A DNA stretch of 64,000 bases, from NCBI GenBank assembly GCA_947652115.1, contig OX393572.1:12101923-12165922 (forward strand), in the 5' to 3' direction. Positions 44,589-56,693 of the stretch are shown piece after piece. Both the position numbers and the translations under genes were made by a program. The first letter of the stretch is position 1. Every line of letters begins with the position of its first letter. This stretch comes from Blastomussa wellsi (taxonomy: Eukaryota > Cnidaria > Anthozoa > Scleractinia > Plerogyridae). The notes beneath the pieces are model-generated. The model did no database searches and was not told the origin of the DNA. It was given only the letters and a program-made list of their open reading frames with translations.

Positions 44589-44790
44589 GTACATGACCAT
44601 CCTAAAAGCCGTGGCAAATGAAGAAATGTTGTTGCGGACACAATTGTTTCCCTGTTTGCCCGAGAACACAAAAAATGTTTGTGCTTTTTTTTTCAGAAAC
44701 ATTTTGCGTTTGCAAAAAATGTTTCCCAGTTTGCTCGAAAGGGGCAACAATGTGTTCTCGTTTGCCACGGCCTTATGATTTGTACATGTT
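44589..44790. repeat. imperfect palindrome with T/A core
   Basis: GTACATGACCATCCTAAAAG and CCGTGGCAAA face TTTGCCACGG and CTTATGATTTGTACATG. The centre contains facing AAAAATGTTT and AAACATTTT blocks. Likely a MITE. No gene. Confidence 0.55.
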
Positions 44791-44799
44791 CAGTTGTTG

Positions 44800-47300
44800 A
44801 TAACACTCTGCACTATCTGAGATTGTCTCACCAGTTTACGCATAGTTGTTATTTTATTTCCTGTGAGAACATGTGGGGGATTATTGTTACAGAGAAGTGT
44901 TGATTTACATTATTTTATACATACACAGTTTGTTTCGCTCTATGTAAGACCGATTTTCTTACCATGTTTCATCAAAATGAAGTGAAAGTATTCGTGAACT
45001 GTCTTGAATTCGATTTTTTTTCTGTTCTTCTAAAAAGGTATTTGCACTATTGACTGCACAACGCTAGTGGAACTTTTTCATAACATGTAGAACAAAGCGT
45101 TACTTCCGGCAGACGGACGTTGGCCAGGTTGCATCCCTTTTTACAATGGAAACAAATGATACATGTCTTCCCTTAAAAACTGTTTCTAACCAGTTCATCT
45201 CTGCATTCCACCATACCATGAGGTGTTCTAAGAGCCTTTGATTACTAGCTTGTTGCCACTTATGAAACTTTGGTGACACAACACTCGCATATTGTAGTTT
45301 TGAGGAAAATTAGTCCCGATATCGAGAAAAGAAAATTTGGCAGGCTATAACATAAGGACATGTACTTACATTTGGTGCATGCCAAAATGGCAGCATATTC
45401 TTCGGAGGCTGTTCCAAAATGATTCCTTTTGCCAAACGTTCACAACTCTCGCACAAGGAACGTTCGAGAGTGAAGGCCTGTGGAGTTCCGGATATCGAAA
45501 GATGGAACATGGAATCGACCTTTTCTTAGAGCCCATATTTTTTCTCTATTATTTTTTGCAATTTTGGGGTATTTTTGGTGAAACAATAGAATTATGTAGC
45601 GCTTCTTCCAAAACTGGCATACTACCGGACTGTAGATGCATTGTACATTGCAAAGAGTTTTTTTACCGAATTTGAGCTTGTTGGCTTTGCTCTAGTTCAG
45701 AATATTTTCCGACACATGCAACTCTTTGATATCAACTTACTGCATATGAAGACTTTGAGCTGTATTCATTGCATATTGTTATAGATATGCCACAAAAGTA
45801 ATTAGGAAACTATGATCCTGTAGTCTGTATATTTTTCATATATTTAAAGGGCAGGTTTTCTACAATTATTTTTCGTTCCACCAACATTCTCGCATCAATC
45901 GCTCATGAAACTACATGCTGTGTCTCCAGTCAAAAACCTGACAAGGTCAGCTTCCTGACCCGACAAATATATTGAAAACTTATAATGATTTGGTGGGAAC
46001 AATGGGAGTTTGACCTGTTGGAGTTCCTTGTTGGAACCTGGGCTCTAAAATTTAACTGGAACCCTGCTGGTGCCTCAAGGTTGGTGGAGTCAGGCGACAG
46101 CAGGGAAGGAGGTATCCATGGTAACCTGGAAGCGGCCACCACCCACCTGGACACAGTCACACTCAAGGGCTCAGTGGAATACTTGCCAACCCAGAAAGAA
46201 ACTCTGACTTATACCTACCCATGGGAGGGAGGGCTGGGCAAAAATTGCTAAGCTTATGAGCAAATGTGCAGTGAAATGAGCCCTGTGAATGATAGCGAGC
46301 GACAAATAGCGTTTCGGGGTCACAAGGAGCCCCTGCGAAGAGCCTTGGCCGCCCCAAGCTTGATGCATCCATTGGAAGCAGGAGACTGTGTATAGGCATC
46401 ACAAAGTGACCCTACGAACTGCCAGGGCTGCAAGAAAGTTTCCTACGTCCAAAGGCTGCCGGGGAGCATTGTTTCAAGGTTAACTTTGCCTAAATTACAT
46501 TTAGGCATGGCCATGTGCACGAACTTGGTGCACATTTGTGTCACAAAAACAGTCCCACACTACTTTTTCCACTTTTCTCAAAAACTACAAATCAAGTTGT
46601 CGTATAATTTTGCAGTGTAAAACTTTAGCCTGTGTGTACTATAAGAGAAGGATATTTATACAGCTTAAATTAATATGAAAGAGAAAGAGCAGGGATTTTA
46701 TACCACAAATCTTTAGAAAATATCAATGCTCTCAAATTATCTTCTTTAACACTACTCATTACTACACGGCATTACAATGTTGTGAAGACATACCTACCTA
46801 CCGCTTGACTAAATGCCAATTCTAATTAACAAAGCTATTTCTACCTGAAAATGAAAAACTCAGAGACTCAAAGGAAACTGCAGAATGCAACACCAAACAT
46901 GATTCTTAGGCCCTGATTTCATGAGACTGGTACGAACTCAGACCGGTACGACTTCAGATCGGTCTCCATACAAATGCTTGTTTCTGTTTACATGAAGCCG
47001 GTCTAAAAAATCATCTCATGCCGGTTTTTCTTATTCCGGTTGCTGAACCAACACAAATGACTCGGACATGCGCAGTAAAGTGATTGATTAAACTGATTAC
47101 TGCAGTTTTTACAGATATATTACTCATGGTCGACAGGAAAGCTTTGTCGTGAATGAATTTGCTAGTCAAACGTATTTGGCGTTGCGCTTATTTACTTAAA
47201 ATGCACATGCCGTCAGCAAAAGGCCCAACACTAAATATCCATATCAGAAACTGAAAAAAATAACTCTTGCACGCATTGCTTGCCTATGTTTATCATTCGT
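44800..47300. other. no gene established
   Basis: Mostly AT-rich intergenic sequence. A GC-richer stretch at 45985-46250 is open for 88 codons but is unlike any recognised protein. A stretch at 46920-47060 with CGGTACGACTTCAGATCGG and CATGCCGGTTTTTC resembles a dispersed repeat. Confidence 0.4.
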
Positions 47301-47307
47301 TAAAGGA

Positions 47308-47347
47308 TGTAGGTTGGCAGCCAGAAGCTTATTTTAAACCAAATTTT
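47308..47347. repeat. 40-bp inverted repeat, right member
   Basis: Inverted partner of 35481-35520, beginning TGTAGGTTGGCAGCCAGAAG. Similarity stops within a few bases on both sides. Confidence 0.65.
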
Positions 47348-48085
47348 TAACCAGAGACCACAATCTCAATGTTGGCTCCTTTTAAAAAAATATCTAATTG
47401 CCATAACCATTCATCAGTAGGATGCCTAAAATGCTTGTAATTCCACACTTGGTTTCGGCTCCATTAAATCCTAAAGTTAAACAAGGAATTTGATTCACTG
47501 TACGTGTAAAACCCCTGCATTTCACTGGTATCAAACAGGCAAATTTCATGACACATTATTAAATGCTTTGTTGGTGATCAGCCATGCAGGTTGTTGAGAA
47601 GGTGAATTTCTATTTTCTTTAAGCTGTCAATCTTGTTCTTCAGAATTTCTTTAACATAATAGGATGATCAATCTCAAAACAAAGAATCAGATAAAAAACA
47701 AAAGTAAACTTGTTCAGTGATTGGTAGACGCATCCTGAATAACGGTGTTAACACTAACTACTCTGTTTTGCTTTTATTCAGAAGTTAAAATGTTTCAAGA
47801 ATTTTTTTTAGCATTGCCAAGTGTATGAAAAACATTCCAAAGTTTGGGCATAGGTCCAACATACTTGTAAATTATTGGTTTTGTAGGCTAGTTGGTGGCG
47901 ACAGAGAGTAAGGACAGCAGACGGTGGACTGAAGAAAATGAGAAGCAAGGACAGAAGAGCAAGGACGTGAGTGGACCAAAGAGGACAGAGGAAATGGACA
48001 GAGGCCAGCAACCCTTTGATGATCCAGAAATACACTTATGCTCAACTGTAAATATGTTACATTAAGATAATATTATACCACATAT

Positions 48086-48655
48086 ACAACCACAACCAAC
48101 CAACCAAATATCTAACCACAATCAACCAGCCAACCAAAACCATTTGAAACCAACCACAAACAACCAACCACAACCAACCAACCAAACATCTAACCACAAT
48201 CAACCAGCCAACCAAAACCATTCGAAACCAACCACAAACAACCAACCACAACCAGCCAAACACAGCTAACCAAACACAGCCAACTAATTAACCAACCAAC
48301 CAATGGCAATCAACTAACCAACTAATTTACCAACCGACCATGACCATCCAACCAAGCAACCACGCAAATATCTAACCACAACCAACTGACCAACCAATCA
48401 ACTGACCAACCACAGCCAACCAACCAGCCAACCACAACCAACGAACCAGCCACAGCCAACCATGCAAACTTCTAACCACAACCAACTGACCAACCACAAC
48501 CAACTAACAAACCAACCAATCACAACCAATGACAAACAACCAACCACAACCAGCAAAACACAACCAACCAAGCAACCAGCCAACTAATCAACCAACCAAC
48601 CACAACCAATCAACCAACCACAACCAGCCAACCAACCAATCAATTAATCAATCAA
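48086..48655 (+). repeat. AACCA-type minisatellite
   Basis: About 570 bases of CCAACCAACCACAA variants with higher-order blocks: TATCTAACCACAATCAACCA is repeated near 48107 and 48187. The plus strand is nearly free of G in places. Trp/Leu/Val-rich frames on the minus strand are translations of the array. Confidence 0.9.
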
Positions 48656-48659
48656 AATG

Positions 48660-50550
48660 GGCTAAAGAGCATTTTAAAAAAATCATTTCTTTAATTCTTA
48701 TTGCTTCGACGCACATGTAGCTACTTAATTTAACAGAGTATTTTACTGATCAGTGTGTTGGTGTGTGCCATTCATTTACAAATAAGTGGCTTGATTTCAA
48801 ATTCCTTTCCATTTGTATGTTTTGTCACGTCTAGTATTTTGAAACCAAACCATTTGCAGTTTTGGAAGATTTCATAATAGTTATTGGACTTCAGTTTTTC
48901 AGTGCAATTAGCAGATCCTTCCAATCATCATGAAATTTGAATTAAGACTGTTTTGAAATGATTTCATTTAAAATAGCATTATTTTTTGTTCTCTTTGGTA
49001 TGAGCAAGACTGAAAAATTTACGATTCAAAACTGTTTTTTCCAAGAAAAAGACTCAAATTTACATTACAAAATGTATGCTCCTGTAAATTGATTAGATAG
49101 AGGTGCCCAGCTAAAATCTATTTCCAAGTGTTTTCTACATGTACAAGCATTATAGTGTACACATTATAAGCTCTCAAATTTCAGTATTATTGTTTTATAT
49201 CAAAGACCATTTGAATTATTTCAAATCTGAAGCCACTTATTTGCTGATGAAAACTCAGTTCAAAATATTATTTCTCCCCACAAGGTTCCTGTTGAGCAGT
49301 TTTACACTGTATTCGATCATTCATATAAATATTATTGCAATCATATTTTTTTCTAAATTTATATCGTCCTTGGAAACGCTTAGCAGTGGTGAGTGGAGAT
49401 GAGCTAAGGTTGACATGATGGGGAAAAGTGCACGTGAAAGTTTCCATAAAAAAAAACAAAAGGATCCCAGCACATTTATTTTTTGTTTTAAACTATTTCT
49501 CTTGATTTTAACATTTGTCCGTTAACACCTGCCCCTGGATCTCAGCTTAATTTAAAACAGCATTAACAACTGCTTTTATTGTGCTATATTCAGGACTTCT
49601 TTCATATCATATTTGGTGTAGGAGCAAAATTTCATTGTTCATTTGAGATTTAAATAAGGTTAGCTGAAGACTAAGTAACTTGGCTTGCTTGGCAAAATGT
49701 TTAATGGATTTCTAAAAAATTGTTTCGTGTATTTTAATCCAAATCGAAAAAATCATCACTATAATCCAAATCAAAATAGCTGCTCAACAGGAAACTTGTA
49801 AATTAGAAACTATTTCCTTTATTTTACAAGGCTGCAAGGTTCATTCATTCATTATATTTTCACCTTTAAACAAAGAAGGCTTCTAAACCTGCGTTTTCAG
49901 CTATAAGAATATTTAAACTGGACTTGAGCTTTCTGATTAACAAATCATTAATTCAGTACCAATTTTTAGGATTTCTAAAATTCCATTTATTTTCTCTTGT
50001 GCATTTCATACACGATAATTTACAAATCACAAATTGAGGTCTTTGAACTTGAGGTCTTTGTAAAATTTTCTGCCAACTTTGTTTAAAGGTGTCGCAACAA
50101 GCTCATTAGCACAGAATAATTCGTAATTAATTCGGTATTTTCACAGAGATGTATAGGGGTATAGAACAGTCCCTTTGAATCTAGTGGATCTGGCGAAGGT
50201 CCTCTTTCATAATTATCAGCCTCTCGGGCTGTGGTCATGCGTTGAATGTACCAAGTTGCAGGGAATCTTGGGTATTACCTTAACAGACTTTTTTCTTCAG
50301 CAACCCCTTCTTAAAAACAAGATCGTGTTACGAAAAACGAGTAGGCCTAAGTACTAGCATTACTTCATTTATCGTGACAGAGCTAGCCGAGCAGAGAAGG
50401 TATTTTTCCTCTCCGTTCTTCCTGTGCTAATGAGCTTGTTTATTTTCTGTTTGTTGATTTTATATTTTCCACTCATCTTAGCATATTTTAGAATGTTTTC
50501 AGGAACTGAGATGGCCCACACATCCACACACGTTACAAAGGGTCAGATTT
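48660..50550. other. no gene recognised
   Basis: AT-rich sequence with no supportable exon, RNA gene or clear repeat. Confidence 0.5.
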
Positions 50551-51174
50551 TCATCTAGCCGATCAACGTCCCTGCAGGGTTGTGGAAACTCTTGCTCTTA
50601 GGTTGGTGTTTCTGACGTTCCTCTGCAATATTCCAACTGAGAAATCCTGGTGAGTTTATCTGATCCGCTATTTTTGATGGAGGCACTTGGACACTTTGAT
50701 GATTTGGTCGTTTGCTCTCAAGTGGAGGAGGCATCATGAGGGGAGGTGAGAGTTTGCTTTTCATGTCTTTTCGGCTTTACTTGACTGCGTCAGAGTACCA
50801 CACCTTCATTCCAATTGGCTTTAAAAGATGTTTGTTTTTAAACCTATGTATCCGGAAATCTTCCGTTGCTGAGGACGTGAAACAGTTGTGCTTTGATACG
50901 GGTCATGGGCGGTACATTTCCTGGATATGGGGGCTAGTTTGGAACAAAGAATGCCACTAATCTGGCTTGACTGGAATTTCACAAGCAACACTAGATTGAG
51001 CTGATAGTGATCTGGGATTCTTCCGAATGAGCTGATACCTGTTTAGGGATTTTCTTCTTTTTAGATTTCTACAACAAATTAAGAACAAATTTATGAGCAA
51101 ATAAACCTAAGCTAATTTATCAAAACCAAATTGATTAACATCTTTGCCAAGAGTAGTTTCTTCGAGAATACATT

Positions 51175-51358
51175 TCAAGATAAAAGTTAACGCTAGAAAA
51201 TCACGACGTTTCGACCTCTCCGAGGTCATTTTCAAGTGCGAGTAAAGAACTACAAATTTGCATATATCTGTGCAAATTTGTAGTTCTTTACTCGCATTTG
51301 AAAATGACCTCGGAGAGGTCGAAACGTCGTGATTTTCTAGCATTAACTTTTATCTTGA
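51175..51358. mobile_element. near-perfect palindromic MITE
   Basis: Two arms of about 85 bases (TCAAGATAAAAGTTA outward, CGACGTTTCGACCTCTCCGA inward, TAGTTCTTTACTCGCA near the centre) are separated by only about 12 bases around GCATATATCTGTGC. Confidence 0.85.
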
Positions 51359-51435
51359 CCTATTGTTCATCTTTATTTCCAAAGTTCGGAGATGAATCTC
51401 GGAAAATTTTTTTTTCGTAACCAAAATAATTAATT

Positions 51436-51545
51436 ATATACTCCTCGCGCGGGGAGTCATGGTAGTTGTATCCATCACGTGCACCACATCTTCGAGACTT
51501 GGTGGGCGAAGTTGAATATAACTACCATGATTCCATGCGCGCAAG
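51436..51545. repeat. short palindrome
   Basis: GTCATGGTAGTTGTAT faces ATATAACTACCATGAT, with CGCGCGG and CGCGCAAG at the outside. Confidence 0.55.
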
Positions 51546-51660
51546 TCTCGTAGAGAGAATCGACAATTGTTCATTTTGTATTCCAAAACTTATTATTAAA
51601 CCTCCAAAACTCTAGTTTTTATTAATATAAATCGATATAATTCGATTTTCGTAACTCTTA

Positions 51661-51862
51661 TAGACTATTCACAGTCTCCCATTTTTCCGTGTAATAGCCC
51701 GGGTCCAACGCATCGTTCGACAGTCCGCCATGTTTCTTTCTCGAGACGAGCGAAACCTCTCTCCAGGTTTCGCTCGTCTCGTGAAACAAACATGACGGAC
51801 CGTCGAACGTTGTGTTGGACCTCGGCTATTACACGGAAAAATAGGATACTGTGAATAGTCTA
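51661..51862. mobile_element. palindromic MITE, possibly TA-flanked
   Basis: TAGACTATTCACAGT faces ACTGTGAATAGTCTA. Inner arm lines CCGTGTAATAGCC and GGTCCAACGCATCGTTCGAC recur inverted, and the centre has CGAGACGAGCGAAACCT facing AGGTTTCGCTCGTCTCG. TA lies on both sides. Confidence 0.8.
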
Positions 51863-52143
51863 TATTTCTTAGGGCAATTGCTCGTACTTCACTTCCAAAA
51901 CAATATTAAACCTAGGAAATTATATTTTGCCAGTAACCAAATTGAATTCCGCTTTTGCTTTGCCCAAATTGTTCCTGTTGTATTCCAAAATGTTATATTA
52001 AAGTTCATCAAAATACCATTTTATTACCGAATATATATTTTGATTTTTTCTCACTTTGTAGGTCAATTGTTCGTCTTGACTTCCAAAACGAAACGAAAAT
52101 ATTTTTTTTATTACTTGTTCAACTTGTCGCCATCCGTAAGGAT

Positions 52144-52271
52144 CCATCGGCAGTTAATCGGGGCGAGAAGAAATAAACCGAGCGGCAAACTCCACACCAC
52201 GAAAGTTAACTTTCGTCGTGCCGATTTGGTCGCTCGGTTTACTTCGCGTCTCCCCGATTAACTGCCGATGG
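52144..52271. repeat. palindrome around CCATCGGCAGTTAATCGGGG
   Basis: CCATCGGCAGTTAATCGGGG at the left and its complement at 52252-52271 enclose a second facing pair (AAACCGAGCG / CGCTCGGTTT) and a central CGAAAGTTAACTTTCG. Confidence 0.8.
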
Positions 52272-53195
52272 CTTCACGAGAATGCTTCGTTGTGGATGTT
52301 ATTCAAAACCCAAATTTACAATAACAATAGAAAAGGCAAAATTCATCCGTGTTTGCATTTAAATGCGAACCCAATTGTGAATATTTAATTAAGATTTGCT
52401 ATCAAATTCTCGACCTCGAATTTGCGCGAAAACCTTTAAACCGTGATTTATTTCGTGATTTTATTTCGAACGGATTAAATACTTTATTCGCTTTAAATAC
52501 CGCCAAATTTTCTTTTTTTAATCTTAGCATTAGCGATAGAAAATTCCTAAACTTGTATCAGCTCTGACGGGGGAGTTTCAAATGACTTAATGTTCTTTTG
52601 GTGAAGTTTGTGGGATGACAGTCGGCGGGAGGTTTGGTCGGGGAGTCATATTAGTGGTTTTCTGCGTTCGATTCTTTTCTTTACATCCATGGAAATGTAC
52701 CGATCATGGTTTGTATTTTAGCACTTCGGTTTTTCCGGTCTTACAACGGAAATTTCAAGATACATTAGTTGAAAACAAACATCTTAAAATTCTATTCTTT
52801 TGGCATTGATTTTTTTTTCCAAATTCAAATGGTGTGGTATTATGACGCAGTTGAGTGAAACCGAGGAGGCATGGGGAGCAAACTCTCACCTCTCCTCATT
52901 ATGCCATCTCCACTTGAGAGCAAACGACCATATCATTAGAGTGCGTCAAGTGTCGTCATCAAAGATGGCGGATCAGATAAACTTACCAGGATTTTAAAGT
53001 TGGAATATTAATGAGGAACAGAAGAAACACTTACACCAGAGAGCAGAGTGAACACAACCCGACAAGCAGGGACAAGATCGGTTAGACTTTATTTTTTTAA
53101 CGCAAATAAAGAGACAAAAAGACAGTTTCTGTGCTATCGTTTTTACCAGCCATCCACCACAACCAACCAGGTAAACACTTGTGTTCATGACAAAG

Positions 53196-54067
53196 CCTTG
53201 TTACACAGTGTAATCTCTCACACAACTTGTCCCTCAATCTTCTCGAAAGCGGCGTGACAAGTGCGTTGCGTGAAACATTGCGCCATGCAGCATCCCGTGA
53301 GACGGATACAGTTCTTGCGAGACACTTTGCTACAGCAGTTGAAGAAAGTAGAAAACTTTATTCTGCTTTCTGTAGCCGTTGAAGTGACGTGTTTTACTTG
53401 ACGTTTGACCGTATCCCGGTATGTTACATGGCGTTATGTTTCATTTAAAGTGCACCTAACCCAAAATATTATTTCTCGCTAAAATAAACTTGCACCAGTT
53501 CAAAACGCATTAAACCTTTGGTTTCTCCCTTTTACCAAATTCTGACTGTTTATGACATTCAAAAGTTACGAAACACTGAGCAGCATTGTTGTACGACCGA
53601 GTCAGAAGGCGGGAGCTTGGGTCTATGTCTGGGTTTAAGTCAACCCAGAAAAAGACCCACGCCCCTTCTGACTCGGTCGTGCACAGTTTTTCCTAACTTT
53701 TGAATGCCATAAACAGTCAGAATTTGGTAAAAGGGAGAAACCAAACGTTTAATGCGTTCTGAACTGGTGCAGGTTTATTTTAGCGAGAAAAAATATTTTG
53801 GGTCAGGTGCACCTTAATTGAAACACAACGCCATGTAACACACCGCGCTATGGCCAAACGTCATGTAAAACAAGTCACTTCAACGGCTACAGAAAAAAGA
53901 ATAAAGTTTTCTACGTTCTTCAACTGCTGTAGCAAAGTGTCTCTCAAGAACTGTGTCCGTCACACGGGATGCTGCATGGCGCAATGTTTCACGCAACGCA
54001 CTTGTCACGCCGCTTTCCAGAGAATTACGAGACAAGTTGCATGACAAATTACACTGTATAACAGGAC
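53196..54067. repeat. large palindrome interrupted at its centre by a MITE
   Basis: The arms 53196-53444 and 53818-54067 are inverted copies. Shared lines are GCGGCGTGACAAGTGCGTTG, AACATTGCGCCATGCAGCAT, CACTTTGCTACAGCAGTTGA and CATGGCGTTATGTTTCA, each with its complement on the other side. The TTAA-flanked MITE at 53445-53817 occupies the symmetric centre. Confidence 0.8.
53445..53817. mobile_element. TTAA-flanked palindromic MITE, copy 2
   Basis: Same family as 115-547: TTAAAGTGCACCTAACC end, ACCAAATTCTGACTGTTTAT, CGACCGAGTCAGAAGG and their inverted partners. Flanks are unrelated to those of copy 1. Confidence 0.8.
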
Positions 54068-54596
54068 AAAAACCAAGTTCTGCTTTCAAGAAATCCACCG
54101 AATACACTAAACAATGCCTGCCCTAAAGCTCACCATACCTCTGAGTATTTACAAGCTACAAACTGTAGTTAGTTGCTCAAGAAATCGAGTGTCGAAACTT
54201 TACCCTTCCCGTGCTGTTTAAACGGTGACACTTGTAACACAACGCAAGCCTGTTTGTCCATGCGTCACACGGAATTTTGGGTAAAAGCAAATATCAAGGA
54301 CAAAAGACAATTTAAGTTTCTCCCGAAAAAAATAATCATCTGAAAGAAACAAAGTCTTGACAAACTGAGCAACTAAGCACATTTTGCACCTCACAACTAC
54401 AAAAATGAACACGAGGTATTAACACAAAGATGAATTACTAATCGGGTGAAAAAAGGACTGACTCGAGAATAAGAATTAAGACGGAATCCGCCAGGATTTC
54501 GAGTATTTGTATATGTAATAGGACTACATACTGTCCAATTTGGAAATAATTGGACTCAAAAAAATTCCTCGAACTGCCAAATTGGACTCGGTCTTA

Positions 54597-56046
54597 TTGC
54601 CAAGAGAACTCTGTTCTAACAACACCAAACATTAAAAACAAATTTCGAAGTTCCACTGAATTCCACTGAATCGCTTAAGGTGGCTTATCTCAGTTTTTCT
54701 GAACCACACCAACCCACCTTTAAAAGGGTACAGCTTCGCTGTCGTGCGTCGGTCGGGAAAGATTTTTCGCACATCAACTAGAGATTGAATAAGGTTTCTA
54801 AAAATGTAGATTTCGTTGGCATCGGTGTAACTATAGCAAGGAAATAATGACGTCAACAAGTAATCGGATAACGAAACTTTCCGCAGCGAATGCAAAAGTA
54901 CCCTATATTTTTATAGATATTTCGCTCTCTTAAACTAGTTCAATGCCTTTGAAATTTTCAGGGATGACACATAACATGCTCGACTTTCGATCTAGAGATT
55001 TTTAAAAAATTCTATCGACTAGTTTTTGCATAGATGCCCCCATATCAAAGACGTTCCTTCTATGAGAAAAATGTGAATATTAAAGACATTACTTTTGAGT
55101 TCGCAGAGAAAAATCTAGTGAAGCAAACTGGATGAAACCTTCCAGGAAAGTTGTTCTATGCCAAAGGTATAAAACATGGAAAGCACATTGTTACAATCTA
55201 CAGGAAGTCGCTGGAATCACGAACTAACAGATACTAAGGCGAACTTGTTAAATTTTGACAGCAAAATATCCAACTATCTTTTTTTCGAAAACGCTCTCAT
55301 AGAATTTTTTCAAACTTTGCAGTGTTGAAGATCTACATGTATACTAGAAGGGACGTTGATTCGTTTCAAAAGCTTAGGTCAGGATTTCGAGAAAAATGCT
55401 GATTTTCAGAAACCATGACGTCATTATTTCGTTGCTATGAGTAACACCGATGCCAACGAAATCTACATTTTTAGAAACCTTATTCAATCTCTAGTTGATG
55501 TGCGAAAAATCTTTCCCGACCGACGCACGACAGTGAAGCTGTAGCCTTTTAAAGCTGGGTTGGTGTGGTTCAGAAAAACTGAGATGGGCCACCTTAAAAG
55601 ATGTGAGTTTTCCTCTAGCTTGTGAGCTTTAAAATTCATTTTCTCAGTCTCTGATAAGAAATTGTTGTATCAAAACTATTTACACCTTATTGCAAACTTT
55701 TGAGTTACTGCTTCAAATATCTTATCAAAAGAAATCTTTACTAACAACACCAAACATCGAAAACAAATTTCGAAGTTCCACTGTAATCCACTGAATCGCT
55801 TAAAGACGATTTTACAAAATGGCTACACGTTAGATTTTGCCTACAGCTTGTGATCTTTAAAATTCGTTTTCTCGGGCTCTGATAAGAAATTATTGTTGGT
55901 GTTATCACGGATAATTACTTACATCTTTACCTTTTATTAAGGGTAAAAAAATAACGCAATATGATTTAAATTACTCTGGTACTCGATTTTTGTCCAACTT
56001 AAATGAATATTACTCAACTTCCTGATGGATTCCGTCTTAAGTGCAA
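54597..56046 (+). repeat. second copy of the 822-1403 repeat, carrying a transposon
   Basis: After removal of 54679-55597 the segment aligns to 880-1403, including AACACCAAACAT, CTCTGATAAGAAATTGTTG and AATATTACTCAACTTCCTGA, where similarity stops near CCGTCTTAA. Confidence 0.8.
54679..55593. mobile_element. DNA transposon with about 190-bp inverted ends and TTAA target duplication
   Basis: The left end GGTGGCTTATCTCAGTTTTT and following lines (CTTCGCTGTCGTGCGTCGGT, ACTAGAGATTGAATAAGGTT, CGATGCCAACGAAATCTACA on the right arm) are mirrored at the right end. TTAA occurs at 54675-54678 and 55594-55597. The uninterrupted paralogous sequence at 945-965 shows a single TTAA at 954-957. The interior has no transposase, so it is non-autonomous. 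Confidence 0.85.
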
Positions 56047-56254
56047 AATAATTTTGTTTGTAATAATTTGCAATAAATTTAAACAATTTCACAGTGTTCC
56101 AGACAATCAGCAATAATTCTAGAAATTTTGGGAGGATTATCCCTACGCTCCCTTTAATCCATCTTTGTGTTTCAGAGTGTTTTAAAACAGACATTGTATT
56201 TTGTCAGGGAAACAAGTCCGAGTTGATGACAAATCCCACACCCGAGACGAGTTG

Positions 56255-56625
56255 AGCCCCCAGTGTCTGTCACTGAAGTTGCTAAGTAACATGACACATC
56301 AACTTGTGTGATTACTTTTTGGAGTACATGCAAGCCCTTGCGCTAGTTTGTGAGTGGATAAAATAAGTCAGAAATTCTTCAAACGCTTGACCGAACGTAC
56401 ATGTATGACCAAGCTGGTACTTGTTGTCCTCACTGATGTACCTCAGCAGTGAATCTCTTCCATCCATATTAGGTAACAAATGCCAGTTTTGGCAAATCTT
56501 TGTTGAAGCACTCAAGGACTTTCCGAGTTATTTTATCCAATCAAAAACAAGTGTGAGAGTTTGCAAATACACCAATCGTTATCGCTTGAGCAACTACGTC
56601 ATGTTGCTTAGCAATTTCAGGGGCA
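56255..56625. repeat. imperfect palindrome
   Basis: CACTGAAGTTGCTAAGTAAC faces a complementary line near 56600-56620. Internal similarity around CAAATCTTTGTTGAAGCACTC is weaker. Open frames crossing it on both strands are not supported as genes. Confidence 0.45.
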
Positions 56626-56693
56626 CCACCATGGGCTCAGTCATGTCTCGGACGCAGAATTTTGACATCAAATGGCGCTTACTCCCTCCCCAG

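Larger units (their letters stand above)
50554..53086. mobile_element. 2.5-kb foldback element with about 380-400-bp inverted arms
   Basis: The left arm (50554-50930) and right arm (52684-53086) are inverted copies. Matches along the whole arm include AATATTCCAACTGAGAAATC / inverted, TTTATCTGATCCGC / GCGGATCAGATAAA, GTCGTTTGCTCTCAAGTGGA / inverted, AAAGATGTTTGTTTT and GGTACATTTCC. The 1.75-kb spacer contains three clear palindromes and one weaker one and no transposase. No target duplication was identified. It could be a foldback-type transposon or an inverted duplication. Confidence 0.75.

Noticed and set aside
45310..45510. Minus-strand exon-like frame containing LCESCERLAKG and ending at a GTAAGT donor
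   Set aside because: Good donor but no convincing acceptor, partner exon or family. Kept out of the gene list.
45985..46251. 88-codon plus-strand frame
   Set aside because: No homology, splice signal or neighbour context; GC-richer islands like this often come from repeats.
48057..48583. Trp/Leu/Val/Gly-rich membrane-like frames on the minus strand
   Set aside because: Translation of the AACCA minisatellite; apparent membrane segments are compositional.
53880..54107. 75-codon minus-strand frame with Arg/Leu/Ser composition
   Set aside because: It is one arm of an inverted repeat and the other arm does not keep the frame.
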